Counted from the stretch's first letter, positions 31,923 through 40,140 are shown. The stretch: 44,141 nucleotides of DNA from Psychromonas hadalis ATCC BAA-638 (GCF_000420245.1 NZ_ATUO01000007.1:1-44141); one strand, 5' to 3'. Notes: generated by a model from the sequence alone, not told the origin. Made by a program: numbers and translations.

Positions 31923-32957
31923 ATGGAAAATTTTACCCGTAAGCAGGTCAGTGCGTTAGAACTCGCAGTGGCTAAGCAGTTTGGTGCGGAAAACGTATCT
32001 CAAACATTCAGTATTACCCCCCAAAAAGCCCAGAAAATCATTGCTGCCGCACGACTAGAAAATAGCTTTCTAGGGCGCATTAACGTCATCATGGTGAGCA
32101 ATCAGCAAGGTGAAGCGTTAGCACTTGATGCAACAGGCATGATTGCAGGGACAACGGATACCAGTTCAGAAGACCGTATTCCAAAAGACCCGCATTCAAA
32201 AGGTGGCACAAGTTACCACTGTCAGCAAATCAACTTTGATACGCTGATCAAGTACGTCACGCTAGATGCATGGGCGCACAACAAAAAATTCAAAAGCTTA
32301 GTGGCAGTGCAAACCCGTAAGCAGATTTCAACTAACCAGATCCAAATTGGTTTTTACGGTAAATCACGCGCGGCAACGTCTAACCCTGTTAATAACCCGA
32401 AAGGTCAAGATATTGCCATTGGTTGGCTTGAAAAACTGCGCACTCAAAATGCAGAAAACTGGCTAGATGAAGGTGAGACTGCAGGTGAAATTCGTATTGG
32501 TGAAAAAGGTGATTATATCAACCTTGATGCTGCCGTGAATGATACCAAACAGATGATTGATCCTGTTTATGAAGATGATGGCGATTTAGTTGCCATTATT
32601 GGTAGTGAACTGTTGGCCGCTGAAAAAGCGAAATTTTATGATCTGCATGGTAATACCCCGTCGGAAAAATCTAAAATTGAAGATCGTCAAATCATTGGAA
32701 CTTATGGTGGTTTACCCGCCTTTAAAATTCCACACTTTCCAAGCCGTGGCATCTTAGTGACCTCGTTTAAGAACCTGTCTATCTACATTCAAAAAGACAG
32801 TGTTCGCCGGCGCATGGAAGATAACGCAAAACGTGATCGTTATGAAACATACCAATCACAAAACATGGATTACGTTATTGAAGAACTAGGCAAAGCAGCA
32901 GCGCTTAACTTTGAAAACGTAAAACTCAGCACAGACGGTGGCACGAATTGGGCGTAA
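31923..32957 (+). CDS. N: Major capsid protein (P2 gpN-like)
   Basis: 344 residues, close to P2 gpN (357). It shows the P2 major-capsid signature FLGRINVIMVSNQQGEALAL, then AWAHNKKFKSLVAVQTRKQI and QIQIGFYGKSRA. It builds the T=7 HK97-fold shell. Start ATG follows a short spacer with GAGAG. Confidence 0.93.
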   Translation: MENFTRKQVSALELAVAKQFGAENVSQTFSITPQKAQKIIAAARLENSFLGRINVIMVSNQQGEALALDATGMIAGTTDTSSEDRIPKDPHSKGGTSYHCQQINFDTLIKYVTLDAWAHNKKFKSLVAVQTRKQISTNQIQIGFYGKSRAATSNPVNNPKGQDIAIGWLEKLRTQNAENWLDEGETAGEIRIGEKGDYINLDAAVNDTKQMIDPVYEDDGDLVAIIGSELLAAEKAKFYDLHGNTPSEKSKIEDRQIIGTYGGLPAFKIPHFPSRGILVTSFKNLSIYIQKDSVRRRMEDNAKRDRYETYQSQNMDYVIEELGKAAALNFENVKLSTDGGTNWA

Positions 32958-32978
32958 CACGGTAACAAACAACCTCCT

Positions 32979-33053
32979 AAAGGCTTGCGCCAGCTTATTG
33001 AAAAACGAGACTTGTCTCAGCTTATCAATAACCTAAGCGCAACGCCTTTTTCA
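32979..33053 (+). other. Long nested hairpin between capsid and head-completion genes
   Basis: Four nested stems: AAAGGC/GCCTTT (32979-32984 with 33044-33049), TTGCGC/GCGCAA (32985-32990 with 33037-33042), TTATTGA/TCAATAA (32995-33001 with 33025-33031) and GAGA/TCTC (33007-33010 with 33015-33018). The last arm is followed by TTTT. It may be a terminator or attenuator within the head operon. In P2 the gene M would be here; it is absent from this place. Confidence 0.7.
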
Positions 33054-33080
33054 TCACTTTTTATAACATCAGGAAACATC

Positions 33081-33533
33081 ATGGCCAGTTTAGTCGCAAA
33101 TAAAGAGACAAGTTACAGCAGTGTATTACCTGCCACTGATTTCTACCCTGAATTAAAAATCTCAGAGTTTCAGGCTCTATTTCATTTTTTAGAAGATGAA
33201 ACAGAAGCTGGTATTTTGCACTGTGCAAGCGTCGAACGTATTGCTATTCACCGTGAATTAAAAGTATTAACCACCCAATACACCGCGCTAAGCGCCTATT
33301 CGCAAACGCTATTTGATGACAATGTTTCAGCACTCACACTCTATAAGCAAGCCGTTTTTTGTAAAACCGCTTACGCATTAATTACTAACCGTTTAGCAAC
33401 CGATGCAACCAAAGAGGCAGCTGGTCGCCAAGAGGCATTAATGCAACGCGCTGATAAGCAATTAACCAACTATCGCGCTGCTATTGTTTCACTCCTGCCA
33501 GACGTTTCTGGCTATACCTTTGAGATGGTCTAA
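33081..33533 (+). CDS. L: Head completion protein (P2 gpL-like)
   Basis: 150 residues from ATG 33081 (MASLVANKETSYSSVLPATD), with AGGAAACATC before it. FYPELKISEFQALFHFLEDE and HRELKVLTTQYTAL, then LYKQAVFCKTAYALITNRLA, follow GPL, the connector that closes the head after packaging. An in-frame extension to 32985 would run through the hairpin and is disfavoured. Confidence 0.82.
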   Translation: MASLVANKETSYSSVLPATDFYPELKISEFQALFHFLEDETEAGILHCASVERIAIHRELKVLTTQYTALSAYSQTLFDDNVSALTLYKQAVFCKTAYALITNRLATDATKEAAGRQEALMQRADKQLTNYRAAIVSLLPDVSGYTFEMV

Positions 33534-34006
33534 TGGAATATTTACAAAGCCTCACTAAGCACCTTATCAAAAATCTTGTAAAAAAAGATGATTTAGAAGC
33601 ATGGGCGGAAGGTGGGGAGTTGATAGCAAGTTCTCATCAATCAGAAGATGGTTTTGAAACGCAATATACCTGCTGTTTTGAGATGTCTAATGTAGAGATT
33701 GAGCCTAAACGCCTGTTTATGTTGGTGCTGAGTTGGTTGAACAAAGTGAACCCTGAGCGCGATAGCCAAGGGCTTGCACGACCACAGTTTTTTAATGAGC
33801 CACTCGCCAAAGGGCGTTATGACTTGGGTATTAAAATCGAGTTTAGAGAGCAGTTTGATTTTACACCTGATCCACAGGGTGATTGGGAGGTAAACGGGGT
33901 ATTGATGAGTCTTAAAAGTGACTTTGATAACCTGCTTGATGTTGACCAATGCGACACCCTTAAAATTGTTGATAGCCATACCCAAGATAATAGCCTGCAA
34001 AACTGA
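33533..34006 (+). CDS. R: Tail completion protein (P2 gpR-like)
   Basis: 157 residues, one-base overlaps on both sides. ASSHQSEDGFETQYTCCFEM and SWLNKVNPERDSQGLARPQF followed by FNEPLAKGRYDLGIKIEFRE are typical of P2 gpR, which caps the tail for head joining. The end is variable. Confidence 0.8.
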   Translation: MEYLQSLTKHLIKNLVKKDDLEAWAEGGELIASSHQSEDGFETQYTCCFEMSNVEIEPKRLFMLVLSWLNKVNPERDSQGLARPQFFNEPLAKGRYDLGIKIEFREQFDFTPDPQGDWEVNGVLMSLKSDFDNLLDVDQCDTLKIVDSHTQDNSLQN

Positions 34007-34518
34007 TGGAGATTAAAACGCCTGAGCAGTTAGTTGCGCTACTTGAGCAAGTGACATTAACAGGTAAAGCCAAGCAGGAATTAAATCGCGTACTTGCAAA
34101 CCATACCCGTCGATTTTTTAGAGGACAGATAAGCTCACAGCGTGATGTAGAGGGTAAAGCCTATAAGCCACGCCAAAGAGAAGTAAAAAAAATAGATAAA
34201 AACGGCAAGATAACGACCAAGCTAAAAATGTTTATGGGTATCAATAAAAACCTTAAAACAGAGGTATCAGCAGATAATTTTAGTGTTGGCTTAGCTGGCG
34301 GTGTTGGACGCATTGCCATGATACATAACGAAGGTGATGCGGTTAATTACAGCGTTAGAGTTGGCGGTTTTTTTAATAAAGAGTCACGTCAATGGGAAGG
34401 GGGAGACAAACGCACGGGTACTTACCAAATGCCCAAACGGACAATGGTAGGTTGGACACCTGAATTACAGCACAAACTCACCCAAATTATCTTTCAACAT
34501 ATGCAACCTAAGGGCTAG
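34006..34518 (+). CDS. S: Tail completion/virion morphogenesis protein (P2 gpS-like)
   Basis: 170 residues. HTRRFFRGQISSQRDVEGKA, YKPRQREV, and MFMGINKNLKTEVSADNFSV match the phage tail S/virion morphogenesis family. HNEGDAVNYSVRVG-type segment is also conserved. It follows gpR directly, as in P2. Confidence 0.82.
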   Translation: MEIKTPEQLVALLEQVTLTGKAKQELNRVLANHTRRFFRGQISSQRDVEGKAYKPRQREVKKIDKNGKITTKLKMFMGINKNLKTEVSADNFSVGLAGGVGRIAMIHNEGDAVNYSVRVGGFFNKESRQWEGGDKRTGTYQMPKRTMVGWTPELQHKLTQIIFQHMQPKG

Positions 34519-34520
34519 CA

Positions 34521-34691
34521 ATGCAAACATTCAACATCAAACCAAAAGTGGCAGGGGAAAAGATATTAGATCCACTCTCGTTCACGCCACTTGAAGACAA
34601 AGGGGAAGTAAAACCTCGTAGTGAGTATTGGCTTCGTCGCATTTTAGACGGTGACGTTATTGAAATTAAAACAAAAGGTAAGAAATCATGA
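34521..34691 (+). CDS. DUF2635-like small tail protein (Mu gp38-like)
   Basis: 56 residues (MQTFNIKPKVAGEKILDPLS...), with conserved DP and WLRRILDGDVIEI near the end, the pattern of DUF2635 proteins that precede the sheath in Mu-like phages. The stop overlaps the sheath start (ATGA), and GGCTAGC lies before its own ATG. Confidence 0.75.
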   Translation: MQTFNIKPKVAGEKILDPLSFTPLEDKGEVKPRSEYWLRRILDGDVIEIKTKGKKS

Positions 34692-35824
34692 GTATTAGCT
34701 TTAATGAAGTACCGGCTAATGTACGCGTCCCCGGTGTTTACATCGAAATTGATAATAGCCTCGCGAACAGCGCCGAAGATTTACAGCGTGTATTGATTGT
34801 TGGTGCAAAAGGCTCGGATGGTGATACCGCTGAGAATACGGTGGTGTTAACTGTTAACCCTGATGCTGCTGCTAAACGTTTCGGCATTGATAGCCAGATT
34901 CACAAAATGGTCACTGCTTTTTATGAGCAAAATATTTCATTACCCATTTACGCAGTATCGGTATTGACCAACGATGTGGCCACTGCATTGGCATCAACAG
35001 GGGCAGACCAATATCATCATATTGTTTGTGCGTTTAACGATGAAACCAATGTACGTGCATTGGGTGATTTTTTACAAGCGCGTTACCACGCACTGCAACA
35101 AATTCCCGGCTTGGCTTATATCGCTAAAAAAGCGACCCATTCCGCATTGGTTGCCTATGGTGAGCTGTTTAATAACCCGTTTATCAGTGTGATGTCTGTA
35201 AATGGTTTAGGTGATGCTGCAAACAATGATTTAACCGAAGCGCAATTAGCGAGCGCATGGGCTGGGCAAATTGCAGGCAGTTTAGCCATTGACCCTTGTC
35301 GTCCCTTGAAAACCTTGCCGTTGAATAAGGTTTACAGCAAAGCCCCGATTGATTGGGATTATTCAGAGCGTAATTTACTGCTCTATTCAGGCATTGGCAC
35401 ATACAACACCAACAACGCCAAACAGGTGTTTATCGAAAGACCAATCACCACTTACAAAGAAAATGCAGCAGGCACAGCAGATGACAGTTATTTAGATATT
35501 ACCGTCCCTGCCACGGCCATGTATTTTCGTCAAAAACAGCGATCACGTATTTTAAGCAAATACCCACGTTCAAAACTGGCAAAAGACGGCACCAAGTTTG
35601 CGCCTGGTCAAGCCGTGGTGACACCTGCAATTATCAAAGGTGAACTGTTGGCGCTATATCGAGAACTTGAACTTAAAGCGATTGTGCAAGATTTTGACGG
35701 TTACAAAGATAGCCTGATTGTTGAATTGGATGCTGATAACAAATCACGTATCAATATTTTAGACAGTCCGCAGTTTGTCAATGGCATGTTGATTTACGCG
35801 GGCAAAGTGCAGTTTCGTAAATAA
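34688..35824 (+). CDS. Contractile tail sheath protein (Mu gpL-like)
   Basis: 378 residues beginning MSISFNEVPANVRVPGVYIE, the Mu-type sheath start. GVISVMSVNGLG-type segment (FISVMSVNGLGDAANNDLTE), RPLKTLPLNKVYSKAPIDWD and NLLLYSGIGTYNTNNAK are conserved in Mu gpL homologues. It is shorter than Mu gpL (495). It marks the change from P2-like head genes to Mu-like tail genes. Confidence 0.88.
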   Translation: MSISFNEVPANVRVPGVYIEIDNSLANSAEDLQRVLIVGAKGSDGDTAENTVVLTVNPDAAAKRFGIDSQIHKMVTAFYEQNISLPIYAVSVLTNDVATALASTGADQYHHIVCAFNDETNVRALGDFLQARYHALQQIPGLAYIAKKATHSALVAYGELFNNPFISVMSVNGLGDAANNDLTEAQLASAWAGQIAGSLAIDPCRPLKTLPLNKVYSKAPIDWDYSERNLLLYSGIGTYNTNNAKQVFIERPITTYKENAAGTADDSYLDITVPATAMYFRQKQRSRILSKYPRSKLAKDGTKFAPGQAVVTPAIIKGELLALYRELELKAIVQDFDGYKDSLIVELDADNKSRINILDSPQFVNGMLIYAGKVQFRK

Positions 35825-35879
35825 TTAAATTGGGTGGTTTTGCCACTCCATTATTCATTTAAAAAATAAGGAATATCGC

Positions 35880-36242
35880 ATGGGAGTAATAACATCACGC
35901 TGTTTTATCGATGCAGGGAACCTTGGTCGATTACCCGGTAAAGAGGGGGCAACCCTTGGTTTTGGTAACCTCAAAAAAGAGGCTGTCATGGGTGATGAAG
36001 GTGTATTAGGTCACACTGAAATCTTTGAAGGTGCACCGTTTATCAAAGTCACCTTGGTTGATTCAGTAGCAAGTGATAAAGCTAAGTTGATTAAATTCGT
36101 TAGCCAAAACGTACTGTTAACCACCAATAACGGCCAACAATTCACACTCACCGATGCGTGGGTAGGAAATGTATTAGAGTTAAACGTCAAAGAAGGCACG
36201 ATGGATGTTGAATTCTTTGGTACTGAGTTAATTCCGCAATAG
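35880..36242 (+). CDS. Tail tube protein (Mu gpM-like)
   Basis: 120 residues, the family length. GRLPGKEGATLGFGNLKKEA and HTEIFEGAPFIKVTLVDSVA are seen, with C-terminal VLELNVKEGTMDVEFFG as in phage tail tube PF10618. It follows the sheath after 55 bases that hold a small GTGG/CCAC hairpin. AAGGAATATC precedes the ATG. Confidence 0.82.
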   Translation: MGVITSRCFIDAGNLGRLPGKEGATLGFGNLKKEAVMGDEGVLGHTEIFEGAPFIKVTLVDSVASDKAKLIKFVSQNVLLTTNNGQQFTLTDAWVGNVLELNVKEGTMDVEFFGTELIPQ

Positions 36243-36251
36243 GGGGAAAGC

Positions 36252-36995
36252 ATGAGCCTTGCATTAAAACATAAACGTAAAATAATCGCACAACGTGAGC
36301 AACAAGCTAAGCAAGATAAAGCATCAGAAGTGGGCATTCAAATTGTAAGCCTACTATCTGGCAAAAGCTTATCAACGGAGCCCGTACCCACTGAACTGCA
36401 AAAACTTGAAAAACAGTTTAATGGTGATCTGGAAACACTGGGTATTTTAAAAGGCGATCAGCAACGTGACCCTTTGAAAAAAGATCTCATTGAAAAATAT
36501 CGCCCACTGTGTGAATGGTACATGGCGAGTTTTCAAGACTGGGGGCATCTGCAAAGCCTTGCATGGTGGCTTGTTTGGCGTGTTGATACAGAAGCCTTTT
36601 GTGATGTCGAGCCCATGCTTTACAAGGGAGTGCAACGTGGTTTAACCGCGCCGACTAAGTTCCAAAGTGATTGGCAATCTTGGTACTGCGATCAAGTAAA
36701 AAACTATTATGCAGATATGCTAAAAGAAGAAAAAACACCACTGCCCATGATGATAAGCAAAGTGATTACCGATATTGTCAATGGTGATTTAGTGTTGCAC
36801 GCACCCCTGAAAGCGAAACTGTTTGCCCTGTATGGCAAAGTGGCACTGTTGGGTGATGATCATAAAACGGCCGTTAAAGCCTTTGATAAAGCACTGGGTT
36901 TTGATGAGAAAGCAGGTGTCAAAAAACTACGTGAAAAAAGTGTAGCCATTTTAGAAGAGCAAAAAAATGAGCAGGGAGAAGATAATGGTGAATAA
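36252..36995 (+). CDS. M: Small terminase/endonuclease (P2 gpM-like), displaced
   Basis: 247 residues, as in P2 gpM (247). DWGHLQSLAWWLVWRVDTEA, PLKAKLFALYGKVALLGDDH and KTAVKAFDKALGFDEKAGVK closely follow the gpM core, including the C-terminal TPR-like end. In P2-like phages M lies between N and L. Here it sits between tail tube and tail chaperone. It binds and cuts cos with gpP. AGGGGGAAAG precedes the ATG. Its end overlaps the chaperone start by 11 bases. Confidence 0.75.
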   Translation: MSLALKHKRKIIAQREQQAKQDKASEVGIQIVSLLSGKSLSTEPVPTELQKLEKQFNGDLETLGILKGDQQRDPLKKDLIEKYRPLCEWYMASFQDWGHLQSLAWWLVWRVDTEAFCDVEPMLYKGVQRGLTAPTKFQSDWQSWYCDQVKNYYADMLKEEKTPLPMMISKVITDIVNGDLVLHAPLKAKLFALYGKVALLGDDHKTAVKAFDKALGFDEKAGVKKLREKSVAILEEQKNEQGEDNGE

Positions 36996-37269
36996 AATAA
37001 CCAAAAAAGTGGAACTGATTAAACCGATTGACGTTGAAGAGGGCGAGCCAATCAAGAGTGTAGAGCTACGTGAACCACGTGCTGGTGAAATGCGTGGTTT
37101 ATCGTTTACCAACATCATGCAGTTAGATGTTGATACCATGACCGTGTTAATCCCACGTATCAGTGACTTAACAGAGCGCCAAATGCTCAACCTCAGCCCT
37201 GTAAACATGACCCCTTTATTTACAGGTGTAGTCGGTTTTTTCGTGCATATCGACTCCCCGAGCGAATAG
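36985..37269 (+). CDS. Tail assembly chaperone (Mu gp41/P2 gpE-like)
   Basis: 94 residues from ATG 36985, chosen for AGGGAGAAG just upstream; an ATG at 36967 is also in frame. PRAGEMRGLSFTNIMQLDVD and RISDLTERQMLNLSPVNMTP match the gp41-type tail assembly chaperones. It coats the tape measure during tail assembly. The C-terminal end (FVHIDSPSE) lies after the slippery site. The gene starts inside the gpM-like gene. Confidence 0.82.
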   Translation: MVNKITKKVELIKPIDVEEGEPIKSVELREPRAGEMRGLSFTNIMQLDVDTMTVLIPRISDLTERQMLNLSPVNMTPLFTGVVGFFVHIDSPSE

Positions 37270-37394
37270 AGTCGATTTATGCTGATTTAGCGATCATCTT
37301 TCACTGGCAACCCAGCGAGATAGACAGATTAAGTTTAAGTGATTTGTTGTTATTTCGAGAAGAAGCTGAAAAACGCAGTAAAACAGAAGAATAA
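36985..37394 (+). CDS. Tail chaperone -1 frameshift fusion (E+E' type)
   Basis: Slipping one base back at T TTT TTC (37236-37242) continues as RAYRLPERIESIYADLAIIF and ends SKTEE at 37392-37394, giving a 136-residue fusion (86 codons before, 50 after). The -1 extension has no stop codon between the slip site and 37392 and contains the conserved HWQPSEIDRLSLSDLLLFRE tail. The downstream frame has no convincing start of its own. P2 gpE/E+E' uses the same type of heptamer. Confidence 0.82.
37236..37242 (+). promoter_or_regulatory. Slippery heptamer for -1 frameshift
   Basis: TTTTTTC in zero frame phase (GG-T TTT TTC). The P2 E gene uses TTTTTTG, one base different. The zero frame stop is nine codons downstream (TAG at 37267-37269). 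Confidence 0.8.
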
Positions 37395-37396
37395 TA

Positions 37397-37424
37397 AAAG
37401 GGGCTAATTAGCCTCTTTTTTTTG
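37397..37424. terminator. Bidirectional terminator after the chaperone gene
   Basis: AAAAGGGGCT / AGCCTCTTTTTTTT (37397-37420) with loop AATT. It can end the chaperone transcript, and the minus-strand membrane gene ending at 37404 runs into it. Same family as at 28168 and 39676. Confidence 0.8.
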
Positions 37425-37616
37425 CTCATATTCTTGAACCAACCGCTCAGTATCAAGGCGCTCTAATCGCTGTTCCTGCGTTTCTGGTCGCTCCTTGCTG
37501 ATGTAGTCAAGCCCATAAAGAAGTGCAATAACTACAGCAAAAGCAGGAAATGCAAAAGCAAGAATGATCATCAAACCAATAAAAACAGCATTAAAAAGCA
37601 GATGAAATAAACCCAT
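37404..37616 (-). CDS. Small antisense membrane protein (moron)
   Basis: 70 residues from ATG 37614-37616 (MGLFHLLFNAVFIGLMIILA), with GAGG eight bases upstream. One long hydrophobic stretch (about 4-36) may span the membrane twice; the C-terminus is a charged helix (ERPETQEQRLERLDTERLVQ). It stands alone on the opposite strand between the chaperone and the tape measure, the usual layout of a lysogen-expressed moron. No family recognised; exclusion is only a guess. Confidence 0.6.
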   Translation of the reverse strand: MGLFHLLFNAVFIGLMIILAFAFPAFAVVIALLYGLDYISKERPETQEQRLERLDTERLVQEYEQKKEAN

Positions 37617-37683
37617 GAAACACCTCGTTAATGACCAGAGCAATTAATAGTATAAAACAGAACATCGTAAAAAGGACAGCAAC

Positions 37684-39672
37684 ATGAAAATGAAACTTTC
37701 AGTCGTGTTGGGCATGATAGACAAAATCAGCGCGCCCACCAAAGGCATCGTGAGCCAGTTCGACCGATACAACAAGCAAATCAAAGCTGTAAAATCAAAA
37801 CTAAAAGACAGCTCCGATGCAATGGCGATGATAAGCCAACAGAAAAAAATGCAAAAAAATCTCACGCTGACCAATGCCAAGTACAGCGCGACACAAGAAA
37901 AGTTAGATAAGATACGTGCCAAAATAAAAAAAGCAGGGGCGCCGACCGCTGCCTTAACGCTTGCATTTAAACAGCAACAGCTTTCCCTGCAAAAATTACA
38001 ACAAGAGCAATCAGGCTATCGTGATGAATTGGGTAAAAATGGTCGCGCTCTAAAAAAAGCAGGGATTAACACCAAAAAATTAGGGTCTGAAAATGTCAGG
38101 CTTAGCCGTGAACATGACAAAAATGGTGCCTCTCTGGTAAAAATGACCAAACGTTATTCACGTTTACAAAAAGTATTAGGACCGCTTAATAAACTACACC
38201 GCTCTATTCGGATGCCAACCTTTGGACAAATGAAAGGCGCAGGCATGGGATTGTTAGGTATTGGTGCAACGGTTGGTGGTTTCATGAGTATTATTAACCG
38301 CACTGCAGGCGAGATGGATAAACTGGGTAAAACCGCTGCTAACCTAAAAATGCCTGTTGCCGACTTGCAAGCGATGCAAAGCCAAGCCGAACATGCAGGG
38401 GTGAGCGCTGAAACCATGAGTGGCTCACTGATACGTTTCACTAAACGCTTAGGTGTATTGCAAACAACAGGCTCAGGGGCATTGGGTTCATTTTTAAAAC
38501 AGGGTAAAAACCCCGTTTTTAGAGAGTTAAAAAAAGCCAAAACAACCGAAGAAGCTTATCGGCACCTGCTCGACTCATTCTCCAAGCTGACCTCTCAGCA
38601 GGAGAAAATGGCCTTTGCTGATGCTGCCTTTGGTGATAGCGGTCGCAGAATGTTAATTATGCTCGAAGAGGGCACCGCGGGGCTCGACAATGCTAAGAAA
38701 GAGCTAAAAGAGATGGGGGCTATCACCCCAGAAGAAGATATTAAGCAAGCTGAAGCGTATAACGATGCGATGCAACGTATCGGTGAAGTGTTCAAAGGGT
38801 TGCAGTTTCAGGCATTAACCCCTGTGATGAAAGAGTTAACGGGTTTAATGGGCAGTTTCACCGATAAAATGAAAAATGCCGACTACAAAGAGGCCATATT
38901 AGAAAAAGTAAAAGAGGTGATAAAAGGAATATTTACAGGCATAAAATACCTTGGCAAAGCCCTCTATTTTGTATCGCAGAACCTGCCTGAACTACTCGCA
39001 GGGTTAGCGCTATTTAAAATTGCATTGATAGCAATAAATGCGTTATTAGTGATGAACCCAATCGGTTTGATTATTGCGGGCATTGCTGCCTTAACGGTTG
39101 GCATTGTTTACCTGCTTGCTAAAACAGGATTTTTAATGCCTGTATTAGAAGGTTTGTGGGAACTGTTTAAACGGATAGGGGCTATTGTGGGTGCGGTAGC
39201 GAGTGCCATCGCCTCCTTTTTTATCATGATAGGGAAAAGCATTTTAAGTCTAATGGATTTGATCCCCGATGCACTGTTACCAGACAGTTGGATTGATGGC
39301 ATTAAGTCAGCTCAAAGTGGTTTAGATGAGTTAGGTGATTCAGTCGCCAATTTTGGTGACAAAAGTGCTAACTATGCTGTGAATGGTGAGTTTAAAGAGA
39401 CGCATCTAAAAGCAGAGATAGTCAGACGTAAAATAGAGGATGCACAGCCAGCACCACAAACCTACCATGGTCGCGGTAAATCGTTAGCTTCAACACAAAC
39501 AATGGGCTACGGAGGATACGGCGGTATGTTGCGAAACCAAGCAACTCAAAGTAAATCACTCGTTGAAGTACGCATTAAATCGGATAAACCTGTTGAGATA
39601 GCCAATGTGCAATCAGATAAACACACGGATATGATGATTGATACGGGTGATTTATTGGGTGATGGGTTTTAG
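37684..39672 (+). CDS. Tail tape measure protein
   Basis: 662 residues. N-terminal charged coiled coil (about 1-165, KDSSDAMAMISQQKKMQKNL...), then the conserved tape-measure core MDKLGKTAANLKMPVADLQA with FADAAFGDSGRRMLIML (about 320). A hydrophobic part (about 430-545, LPELLAGLALFKIALIAINA and later helices) may act in DNA passage. The length sets the tail length, about 0.15 nm per residue by the usual rule giving near 100 nm. It is the last big tail gene here, near attR. Confidence 0.93.
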   Translation: MKMKLSVVLGMIDKISAPTKGIVSQFDRYNKQIKAVKSKLKDSSDAMAMISQQKKMQKNLTLTNAKYSATQEKLDKIRAKIKKAGAPTAALTLAFKQQQLSLQKLQQEQSGYRDELGKNGRALKKAGINTKKLGSENVRLSREHDKNGASLVKMTKRYSRLQKVLGPLNKLHRSIRMPTFGQMKGAGMGLLGIGATVGGFMSIINRTAGEMDKLGKTAANLKMPVADLQAMQSQAEHAGVSAETMSGSLIRFTKRLGVLQTTGSGALGSFLKQGKNPVFRELKKAKTTEEAYRHLLDSFSKLTSQQEKMAFADAAFGDSGRRMLIMLEEGTAGLDNAKKELKEMGAITPEEDIKQAEAYNDAMQRIGEVFKGLQFQALTPVMKELTGLMGSFTDKMKNADYKEAILEKVKEVIKGIFTGIKYLGKALYFVSQNLPELLAGLALFKIALIAINALLVMNPIGLIIAGIAALTVGIVYLLAKTGFLMPVLEGLWELFKRIGAIVGAVASAIASFFIMIGKSILSLMDLIPDALLPDSWIDGIKSAQSGLDELGDSVANFGDKSANYAVNGEFKETHLKAEIVRRKIEDAQPAPQTYHGRGKSLASTQTMGYGGYGGMLRNQATQSKSLVEVRIKSDKPVEIANVQSDKHTDMMIDTGDLLGDGF

Positions 39673-39675
39673 ATG

Positions 39676-39700
39676 AAGGGGCTGATTAGCCCCTTTATTT
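39676..39700 (+). terminator. Terminator after the tape measure gene
   Basis: AAGGGGCT / AGCCCCTT (39676-39694) with loop GATT, followed by TATTTTTATTT. Confidence 0.8.
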
Positions 39701-39731
39701 TTATTTAACGCGGAAATCTATTCTAAAAAGT

Positions 39732-40001
39732 ATGGATGTTCTGTCTTTTTTTCTTGATCAAATCATCACCGAATTAGACGCTAGCCCATCCAATAAACGT
39801 TATTTAATCTCAGTTGACCACAATGGTCATGTTCTAGACAAGCAAGGTATAAGCGGTAAATCATTAGTAGATGCACAAGCCGCAAGATATTTACGCAGAG
39901 ATGTTGCCCAAATGGCAAAACGAATGAGTGAACTCACCAGAAGAGTCGGCATATTAAGTGGTGATATGGGTTTAAATGAGATGAAAACAGGTATTCATTA
40001 A
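39732..40001 (+). CDS. Small phage protein next to attR
   Basis: 89 residues (MDVLSFFLDQIITELDASPS...). Soluble after a short hydrophobic start (VLSFFLDQII). QAARYLRRDVAQMAKRMSEL is a basic helical segment. It stands after the tape-measure terminator, so has its own promoter or leaky read-through. Its first 20 bases are nearly repeated at 5400 and 5554 on the other side of att. No function recognised. Confidence 0.6.
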   Translation: MDVLSFFLDQIITELDASPSNKRYLISVDHNGHVLDKQGISGKSLVDAQAARYLRRDVAQMAKRMSELTRRVGILSGDMGLNEMKTGIH

Positions 40002-40008
40002 AATAACG

Positions 40009-40026
40009 GTGGACACAATGTGGTCA
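40009..40026. repeat. Candidate integrase arm site, right end
   Basis: GTGGACACAATGTGGTCA, 17 of 18 bases identical with 3472-3489. It lies 115 bases inside attR, opposite the copy beside int. Confidence 0.5.
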
Positions 40027-40070
40027 CACTACAAAATACACCTAACAAATAAAGCATAAATCGAAGACAT

Positions 40071-40111
40071 AAAAAAAGCCCTCAAGCCAGTTGGTAACAG
40101 GCTTGAGGGCT
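40071..40111 (-). terminator. Terminator of ssrA
   Basis: AGCCCTCAAGCC (40077-40088) pairs with GGCTTGAGGGCT (40100-40111), followed on the minus strand by seven T's. As it lies inside the attR core, it is phage-supplied after integration. Confidence 0.85.
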
Positions 40112-40140
40112 TTAGTCGGTTCTTAATGCTTTAGAACCTG

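Noticed and set aside
32985-33080. N-terminal extension of the head completion gene
   Set aside because: It runs through the nested hairpin; the ATG at 33081 has a ribosome-binding site and matches gpL length.
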